64,000 nt of DNA, taken from the NCBI RefSeq assembly GCF_014281965.1, contig NZ_JACFTB010000004.1:372001-436000 (forward strand), read 5' to 3'. Below the pieces are notes generated by a model that made no database searches, was not told where the DNA came from, and saw nothing but the letters and a program-made list of their open reading frames with translations. This document shows positions 58,738 through 64,000 of this stretch, piece after piece. A program made the translations under genes and the position numbers. The first letter of the stretch is position 1; each line of letters starts with the position of its first letter. Source of the stretch: Rhodococcus sp. BP22. Its GTDB lineage: Bacteria; Actinomycetota; Actinomycetes; Mycobacteriales; Mycobacteriaceae.

Positions 58738-59495
58738 GTCCCATGGTCAAGGCCGACCAGGTGTGCAAGAGCTTCGGTGCGCTACGGGTTCTCAACGGGA
58801 TCTCGCTCGAAATCGACAAGGGCCAGGTCCTGTGCATGGTGGGGCCTTCGGGTTCAGGAAAGTCGACATTTCTGCGGTGCATCAATCACCTCGAGCAGGT
58901 CAATGCAGGGCGTCTCTACGTGGACGACGAACTGGTCGGGTACGAGGAGAAGAACGGCAAGCTCTACGAACTCCATCCGAAGAAGGCTGCCAAACAGCGC
59001 AGCGACATCGGAATGGTCTTCCAGCATTTCAATTTGTTTCCGCACCGAACTGCGCTCGAAAACATCATCGAAGCTCCGACTCAGGTCAAAAAGATCAAGA
59101 AGAAGGACGCGACCGCACGAGCTATGGAGCTCTTGGACCGGGTCGGACTCAGTGAGAAGTCGGGCGCGTATCCGGCTCAGCTCTCCGGTGGCCAACAGCA
59201 GCGCGTTGCCATTGCGCGGGCCCTCGCCATGGATCCGAAGCTGATGCTGTTCGACGAGCCGACCTCAGCGCTCGATCCCGAACTGGTCGGCGAGGTCCTC
59301 GGTGTCATGAAGCAACTCGCCAAGGACGGTATGACGATGATCGTCGTCACCCACGAGATGGGTTTCGCACGGGAAGTCGCAGACCAGCTCGTCTTCATGG
59401 ACGCCGGAGTGGTCGTGGAAACCGGGGAACCGCGGGCGCTGCTCGCGAACCCGCAACACGATCGCACCAAGCTGTTTCTGTCCAAGCTGCTCTAG
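58734..59495 (+). CDS. Amino-acid ABC transporter ATP-binding protein (GlnQ type)
   Basis: 253-residue ATPase. Walker [11 protein letters not shown]-loop [17 protein letters not shown], signature [15 protein letters not shown], Walker [14 protein letters not shown] and the switch histidine in VVTHEMGFA are all present. It contains a short insertion with acidic/basic residues ([19 protein letters not shown]) near residue 70. Its stop codon overlaps the stop of the convergent methyltransferase gene. Confidence 0.93.
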   Translation: MSPMVKADQVCKSFGALRVLNGISLEIDKGQVLCMVGPSGSGKSTFLRCINHLEQVNAGRLYVDDELVGYEEKNGKLYELHPKKAAKQRSDIGMVFQHFNLFPHRTALENIIEAPTQVKKIKKKDATARAMELLDRVGLSEKSGAYPAQLSGGQQQRVAIARALAMDPKLMLFDEPTSALDPELVGEVLGVMKQLAKDGMTMIVVTHEMGFAREVADQLVFMDAGVVVETGEPRALLANPQHDRTKLFLSKLL

Positions 59496-60349
59496 TCGGG
59501 CTTCCTGCAGCTGAAGATAGCGGTGCCCGGAAAAAGTTGCCCACGGAGCGGACTCCACTGTCCCCACTCCTGATCGAGCCATTCGGGCCAGTCGGGTTCG
59601 ATGATGTCGCGCACCTCGAGGCCTGCTGCAACGATCTCGCGGACCCGATCGCCGATCGTGCGGTGGTGCTCGACGTACGTCGGTGTGCCCTCGCTGTCGA
59701 ATTCGACATACGGCGTTCGGTCGAAGTACGGAATGGATGCGGTCAACCCGGCTTCCCCCGGGTCATCCGGAAAGATCCATCGCATCGGGTGGTTGACGGC
59801 GAACACCCAGATTCCACCCGGTGCGAGGATTCTCGCGACCTCGGCCATCACGTTCGCCGAGTCGGCGACGAACGGTACCGCCCCGAATGCAGAGCAGGCG
59901 ATGTCGAAACTTTCGTCCGCGAAGGGTAAGGACTCTGCGCTCGCCTGAATCAACGGCACAGTTGTGCCCCCGGCGGCCATCGCGTCGAGTCCCCGAGTAA
60001 GCATTCCCGCGGAGATGTCGAGGCCGACGGCATGCGCGCCGTGAGCGGCCAGCCATCGGGCGCACGGCGCTGATCCGCAGCCCACCTCGAGGATGCGCTT
60101 GCCTGATATCTCACCGAGGAGGTGGGCGTCACCCTCGTGTAGTCCCTCCGGGCACCAGACGAATTCGCCCTGCTCGGATCCGACACCGAGAAACTCGCCG
60201 TGTGTGCGGTGATACTCGTCCGCATCCGAATCCCACCACGAGCGGCTTGCTCGATCACTGGCCTGGGAGCTGAGCCTTCCGCGACCAGGGTGAATCGGTA
60301 ACTGTGGTTCCGCCGGTGGGGTGTTTGGAGGGAGCAAACTATCGGTCAT
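59492..60349 (-). CDS. Class I SAM-dependent methyltransferase
   Basis: 285 residues from ATG 60349. SAM motif [17 protein letters not shown] is near residue 87, with [10 protein letters not shown], the post-motif region [26 protein letters not shown] and [14 protein letters not shown]. The N-terminal 60 residues ([19 protein letters not shown]) are typical of the mycobacterial Rv1498/UbiE-like group. The acceptor is not determined. It is divergent from rpsA with 281 bases between starts. Confidence 0.85.
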   Translation of the reverse strand: MTDSLLPPNTPPAEPQLPIHPGRGRLSSQASDRASRSWWDSDADEYHRTHGEFLGVGSEQGEFVWCPEGLHEGDAHLLGEISGKRILEVGCGSAPCARWLAAHGAHAVGLDISAGMLTRGLDAMAAGGTTVPLIQASAESLPFADESFDIACSAFGAVPFVADSANVMAEVARILAPGGIWVFAVNHPMRWIFPDDPGEAGLTASIPYFDRTPYVEFDSEGTPTYVEHHRTIGDRVREIVAAGLEVRDIIEPDWPEWLDQEWGQWSPLRGQLFPGTAIFSCRKPD

Positions 60350-60369
60350 CGACGACACGTTAGTCGGGT

Positions 60370-60399
60370 TTGCCGCAGTGTGATCATCTCGCGTACCCT
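60370..60399 (+). promoter_or_regulatory. Candidate rpsA promoter
   Basis: TTGCCG (60370-60375) and TACCCT (60394-60399) are separated by 18 bases and resemble a housekeeping -35/-10 pair. Transcription would start near 60406, giving a leader of about 225 bases before rpsA. This is read by eye only. Confidence 0.5.
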
Positions 60400-60439
60400 G
60401 TTGGACGCGAGTGTGTACATGCTGCGGGCCAGCGCTGTT

Positions 60440-60464
60440 CGAGTGTCCGATTCTCGGACTCGAG
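60440..60464 (+). promoter_or_regulatory. Hairpin in the rpsA leader
   Basis: TCGAG and TCCGA pair with TCGGA and CTCGA across a three-base loop, with a two-base bulge on the left arm. The structure lies in the long 5' untranslated region. Ribosomal protein genes often use leader structures for self-control. That function here is inference. Confidence 0.4.
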
Positions 60465-60630
60465 AACAATGCCGGGTGCAGCGGTTCTGCAGAACCTCTC
60501 CGGGAACATTCTTGTCCGCCGTTTGTTCCACTGACTGGATCTACAGTTCAGCACTTGTTCCAACACTCGTTTCACAGTCCGACCGAACATCCATCAACCG
60601 ATACCCAACCCGTCCGGAGCAACTCAACAC

Positions 60631-62109
60631 ATGCCCTCAACTACTACCTCACCGCAGGTGGCCGTAAACGATATCGGCTCCGCAGAGGATTTTCTCGCGG
60701 CGATCGACGCCACGATCAAGTACTTCAACGATGGTGACATTGTCGAAGGCACCATCGTCAAGGTCGATCGTGACGAGGTCCTGCTCGACATCGGTTACAA
60801 AACCGAAGGTGTCATTCCTTCCCGCGAGCTCTCCATCAAGCACGACGTCGACCCCAACGAGGTCGTCTCCGTGGGAGATGCGATCGAAGCACTCGTTCTC
60901 ACCAAGGAGGACAAGGAAGGCCGTTTGATCCTGTCCAAGAAGCGAGCTCAGTACGAGCGCGCTTGGGGCACGATCGAAGAGCTCAAGGAGAAGGACGAGG
61001 CCGTCAAGGGCACCGTCATCGAGGTCGTCAAGGGTGGACTCATCCTCGACATCGGTCTCCGTGGCTTCCTTCCCGCCTCGCTCGTCGAGATGCGCCGAGT
61101 CCGCGACCTCCAGCCGTACGTCGGCAAGGAGATCGAGGCCAAGATCATCGAGCTCGACAAGAACCGCAACAACGTGGTCCTGTCGCGCCGCGCATGGCTC
61201 GAGCAGACTCAGTCCGAGGTTCGCAGCGAGTTCCTGCACCAGCTCCAGAAGGGGCAGGTCCGCAAGGGCGTCGTCTCCTCGATCGTCAACTTCGGTGCAT
61301 TCGTGGACCTGGGCGGCGTCGACGGACTCGTGCACGTGTCCGAGCTTTCCTGGAAGCACATCGATCACCCGTCCGAGGTTGTCGAGGTCGGCACCGAGGT
61401 CACCGTCGAGGTTCTCGACGTCGACCTGGACCGCGAGCGCGTTTCTCTCTCGCTCAAGGCGACTCAGGAAGATCCGTGGCGCCAGTTCGCTCGCACACAC
61501 GCGATCGGTCAGATCGTTCCCGGTAAGGTCACCAAGCTCGTTCCGTTCGGTGCGTTCGTTCGCGTCGAAGAGGGCATCGAGGGCCTCGTGCACATCTCCG
61601 AGTTGGCCGAGCGCCACGTGGAGGTTCCGGACCAGGTCGTGGGTGTCGGCGACGACGCACTCGTCAAGGTCATCGACATCGATCTCGAGCGTCGTCGTAT
61701 CTCGTTGAGCCTCAAGCAGGCCAACGAGGACTACGCAGAAGAGTTCGATCCGTCCAAGTACGGTATGGCCGACTCGTACGACGAGGGTGGCAACTACATC
61801 TTCCCCGAAGGCTTCGACTCCGAGACCAACGAATGGCTCGAAGGTTACGAGAAGCAGCGTGAAGAGTGGGAAGGCCGCTACGCCGAGGCTGAGCGTCGTC
61901 ACAAGATGCACACCGCTCAGATGGAGAAGACAGCCAAGGACGAAGCTGCCGAGGCTGCCAACACCAACTACTCCTCGGAGTCGGGCCAGGCCCCTGCCGA
62001 AGCAGAAGGCGATGCTCCCGCAGCATCGGCTCCGGCTTCGACCGGTGGATCGCTTGCCAGCGACGCACAGCTTGCTGCGCTGCGCGAGAAGCTGTCGGGC
62101 AACGCCTGA
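60631..62109 (+). CDS. rpsA: 30S ribosomal protein S1
   Basis: 492 residues with four S1 RNA-binding domains, beginning near residues 35 (GTIVKVDRDEVLLDIGYK), 128 (GTVIEVVKGGLILDIG), 213 (GVVSSIVNFGAFVDLGGVDGLVHVSEL) and 298 (GKVTKLVPFGAFVRVEEGIEGLVHISEL). Actinobacterial S1 normally has four. The C-terminal 100 residues are acidic and Ala/Glu-rich. GGAG precedes the start. It helps mRNA binding to the 30S subunit. Codon use is strongly biased, as expected for high expression. Confidence 0.97.
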   Translation: MPSTTTSPQVAVNDIGSAEDFLAAIDATIKYFNDGDIVEGTIVKVDRDEVLLDIGYKTEGVIPSRELSIKHDVDPNEVVSVGDAIEALVLTKEDKEGRLILSKKRAQYERAWGTIEELKEKDEAVKGTVIEVVKGGLILDIGLRGFLPASLVEMRRVRDLQPYVGKEIEAKIIELDKNRNNVVLSRRAWLEQTQSEVRSEFLHQLQKGQVRKGVVSSIVNFGAFVDLGGVDGLVHVSELSWKHIDHPSEVVEVGTEVTVEVLDVDLDRERVSLSLKATQEDPWRQFARTHAIGQIVPGKVTKLVPFGAFVRVEEGIEGLVHISELAERHVEVPDQVVGVGDDALVKVIDIDLERRRISLSLKQANEDYAEEFDPSKYGMADSYDEGGNYIFPEGFDSETNEWLEGYEKQREEWEGRYAEAERRHKMHTAQMEKTAKDEAAEAANTNYSSESGQAPAEAEGDAPAASAPASTGGSLASDAQLAALREKLSGNA

Positions 62110-62142
62110 TAGAAGTAGTCCACCCGTAAGGGTGTGAGAGTG

Positions 62143-62175
62143 ATGCCCCGGTTCTGTACTTCAGAGCCGGGGCAT
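62143..62175 (+). terminator. Terminator after rpsA
   Basis: ATGCCCCGG (62143-62151) and CCGGGGCAT (62167-62175) form a 9-bp stem, extended inside by TCTG/CAGA, followed by TTCTTCG. It lies 34 bases after the rpsA stop. Confidence 0.75.
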
Positions 62176-62247
62176 TTCTTCGTCGATGGTGCGGGTTGAT
62201 GTACAGATGCCCTGGTGAGTTACATCAGGCCCCGGTATGTGAACGCA

Positions 62248-62284
62248 AAAATAGACCCGATCCATGCGGATTCGGGCCCATTTT
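62248..62284. terminator. Second hairpin downstream of rpsA
   Basis: AAAAT/ATTTT, CCCGA/TCGGG and TCC/GGA pair around loop ATGC with small mismatches. The A-run on one side and T-run on the other suit a bidirectional intrinsic terminator, also positioned after the short minus-strand frame at 62305. Confidence 0.55.
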
Positions 62285-62304
62285 CAAATTCGATGGGGTT
62301 TGGC

Positions 62305-62514
62305 TCAGCCTGCGACGGCGGGACTCCACTGACCGACGGTGGACGTCCGTTTGCGCATGGTGGCGAAGCTGTGTCGAGCCGGGCTCAGCAACGTGGTGAA
62401 CCAGTTTCGCCGATGGTCGGCCAACGCCAGGGCAATCTCGGGGATAAGCACGCAGTGAACACCTAATTCCATGCCGAGACGGTGCCGACCCTGGTGGATC
62501 TGATTGCTTCGCAT
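62305..62514 (-). CDS. Small basic protein, unknown
   Basis: 69 residues from ATG 62514, with AAGGA seven bases upstream. It is rich in His and Arg (MRSNQIHQGRHRLGMELG, RHSFATMRKR) with a short hydrophobic middle (VHCVLIPEIALALA). It is not recognised and could be a chance frame. The good ribosome-binding site and a terminator-like hairpin 20 bases beyond its stop are the arguments for a gene. Confidence 0.4.
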   Translation of the reverse strand: MRSNQIHQGRHRLGMELGVHCVLIPEIALALADHRRNWFTTLLSPARHSFATMRKRTSTVGQWSPAVAG

Positions 62515-62645
62515 CGAAGGGTCCTTTTCGCTAGCAGTGGGTCGGCAGATATTTATCTCGCACGTCGAAGATAACGGACATGCCGGTAAAGCTGGTGCAT
62601 TTGGGGCTGGTGTGCTTCGGCGTGTTCGATGACAGACTGGACACC

Positions 62646-63863
62646 ATGTTGAGACTCGGCCTCACCGGAGGCATCGGAGCAGGGAAGTCCACAGTGTCGA
62701 AGATTCTCGCCGGACTCGGTGGTGTTTTGGTGGACGCCGACGTGATCGCGAGAGAAGTAGTCGAGCCAGGGACTGATGGCTTGGCGCAACTCGTCGACAC
62801 ATTCGGAGAGGACATTCTCGGGCCGGACGGCGCACTCGACCGTGCTGCACTCGCGGCCAAGGCATTTCGCGACGAAGAATCGCGTGGGAAACTGAATGCG
62901 ATCGTCCACCCTCTGGTGGGGCAGCGAACCTCGGAACTCGTCGAGGGCGCACCCGAAGACGCAGTGATCATTCAAGACATTCCGCTGTTGGTCGAAGGCA
63001 AGATGGGTGCACTGTTCCATCTCGTGGCCGTGGTCTACGTGGACTCGGAAGAGCGCGTGAAACGTTTGGTCGGGCAGCGGAAGATGATCGAGCAGGACGT
63101 CCGTGCACGGATCGCGGCCCAGGCGACCGATGACGCGCGACGTGCCGCGGCCGACGTCTGGATAGACAACAGTGGTGCGCCCGGTGACATCGAAGATGTG
63201 GCGCGCAGCCTGTGGTTCGACCGGCTCGTACCGTTCGAACGCAACATCCGCGAGGGCACCGTTGTCACTGCCCGACCCACCCTTGTGGAGTCGGATCCAA
63301 CATGGGCGGACCAGGCAGGTAGGTTGGCGGCCCGTATTGCGGTCGCCTGCGGAAGTTCAGCCGTTCGAATCGATCACATCGGATCGAGTGCTGTTGCCGA
63401 TATGGAAGCGGTCGACACCATCGACATCCAGATCACGGTCACCGGCCTGGGCGTCGCCGACTCGTTGGCAGAACCATTGGGACGGATCGGCTTTCCTCGC
63501 GTCCAGCACATCGAATCGGACGATCCCAAGCCCGCGTACGGCATCGGGGGAGAAGCAGATCCTGCGGTGTGGGGCATGCGATTTCATGGAGCTGCCGATC
63601 CGGGCCGAACGGCCAACATCTACGTCAGGGTCGACGGCTGGCCGGCTCAGCAGTTCGCGCTCGTATTTCGTGATTGGCTCCGCGCTGATCCTGCTGCCGC
63701 TGCCGAATACCTCGATATCAAGAGAAGAGCAGCCGCGGTGGCCGAGGGGATTGCCGACGATCAGGAAGCTGTCACCGCGTACACGGATGCGAAGGCGCCA
63801 TGGTTCGATCGAGCCTACGTTCGTGCGTGGGAATGGGCCGAAAAGACCGGTTGGCAGGCCTAA
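62646..63863 (+). CDS. coaE: Dephospho-CoA kinase fused to GrpB/UPF0157 domain
   Basis: 405 residues from ATG 62646. Residues 1-195 are dephospho-CoA kinase with the P-loop GLTGGIGAGKST, VVDADVIAREV-like (VLVDADVIAREVVEPG) and IPLLVEG. They catalyse the last step of CoA synthesis. Residues about 210-405 are a GrpB/UPF0157 nucleotidyltransferase-fold domain (IDHIGSSAVADMEAVDTIDIQI, GIGGEADPAVWGMRFHGAADPGRTANIYVR). The same fusion occurs in M. tuberculosis CoaE (about 407 residues). The role of the second domain is unclear. Confidence 0.95.
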   Translation: MLRLGLTGGIGAGKSTVSKILAGLGGVLVDADVIAREVVEPGTDGLAQLVDTFGEDILGPDGALDRAALAAKAFRDEESRGKLNAIVHPLVGQRTSELVEGAPEDAVIIQDIPLLVEGKMGALFHLVAVVYVDSEERVKRLVGQRKMIEQDVRARIAAQATDDARRAAADVWIDNSGAPGDIEDVARSLWFDRLVPFERNIREGTVVTARPTLVESDPTWADQAGRLAARIAVACGSSAVRIDHIGSSAVADMEAVDTIDIQITVTGLGVADSLAEPLGRIGFPRVQHIESDDPKPAYGIGGEADPAVWGMRFHGAADPGRTANIYVRVDGWPAQQFALVFRDWLRADPAAAAEYLDIKRRAAAVAEGIADDQEAVTAYTDAKAPWFDRAYVRAWEWAEKTGWQA

Positions 63864-64000
63864 CGGGCAGCTTGCGGGCGCCACGTGGTCGGCATCCCGA
63901 TCGATGCCAACCACGCGTCCAGGTCGTAGTCGAACCGAGCAAGTCCATCGATGGCGGTCACGGCACGGTGCATCGCAAGCTCGGCCGTTTCCGCGTCGAG
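63860..64000 (-). CDS. C-terminal end of an unidentified protein (cut by window edge)
   Basis: The last 46 residues of a minus-strand gene that enters from the right edge. Its stop overlaps the end of coaE by four bases. The visible part has a helical, acidic start (LDAETAELAMHRAVTAIDGLARFDYDLDAWLASIGM) and ends TTWRPQAAR. M. tuberculosis has a minus-strand conserved gene in the same place (Rv1632c, from memory). The family cannot be named from this fragment. Confidence 0.6.
   Translation of the reverse strand, partial: LDAETAELAMHRAVTAIDGLARFDYDLDAWLASIGMPTTWRPQAAR

Overview
The window is high-GC actinobacterial DNA, most probably from Rhodococcus in the broad sense (a mycolic-acid-producing Mycobacteriales member). 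The evidence is frequent GTG/TTG starts, ATGA start/stop overlaps, an antigen-85-like mycolyltransferase, and a core gene order (hisDCB-hisH-hisA-impA-hisF-hisI, a bcp-type peroxiredoxin, trpE-membrane protein-trpC-trpB-trpA-lgt, pyk-tesB, tRNA-pdtaR, polA, rpsA-coaE) that I recognise from the Mycobacterium tuberculosis Rv1599-Rv1632 interval. That comparison is from memory, not from an alignment.

Region 1 (1-15.2 kb) is a catabolic island for an unidentified bulky CoA-thioester. A tightly coupled minus-strand operon reads MaoC hydratase, DUF35, small MaoC hydratase, SCP2-thiolase/aldolase, a DegT-fold protein with His in place of the PLP lysine, an SDR, a thiolase, a double-domain acyl-CoA dehydrogenase and two short acyl-CoA dehydrogenases. 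The set resembles the mycobacterial igr/KstR2 steroid-degradation genes with ChsH2 split in two. A KstR2-like TetR regulator, a second thiolase, a second SDR and a solute-binding lipoprotein lie on the plus strand. An identical 19-bp site fitting the KstR2 consensus sits just after the -10 box of both the operon and the lipoprotein gene.

Region 2 (15.3-19.0 kb) holds a LysR regulator with a basic tail divergent from a DUF5997 gene, a YchJ-type protein, an SRPBCC protein and a secreted mycolyltransferase-like esterase. Region 3 (19.2-34.8 kb) holds the histidine and tryptophan operons. No trpF is present, and the hisA gene encodes a PriA-type isomerase that probably serves both pathways. Region 4 (34.8-43.1 kb) runs from a TM2 protein through pyruvate kinase and thioesterase II to small DNA-repair and accessory genes. 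It ends in a likely nitric-oxide/redox module: a SufR-like regulator, a group III truncated haemoglobin, a cupin-HHE-like-DUF2249 fusion and a membrane protein, apparently transcribed from leaderless promoters that share an 11-bp element.

Region 5 (43.1-50.4 kb) has a leucine tRNA, the ANTAR response regulator PdtaR, and a branched-chain amino-acid-type ABC system. Its binding protein converges on the permease/ATPase operon across a rhodanese remnant. Region 6 (50.5-64 kb) has polA, thioredoxin, a GlxA-type regulator, an RNA ligase-like protein, a decarboxylating dehydrogenase, a glutamine/glutamate-type ABC importer, a methyltransferase, rpsA, and the coaE-GrpB fusion. No insertion sequence, prophage, CRISPR array or rRNA was seen.
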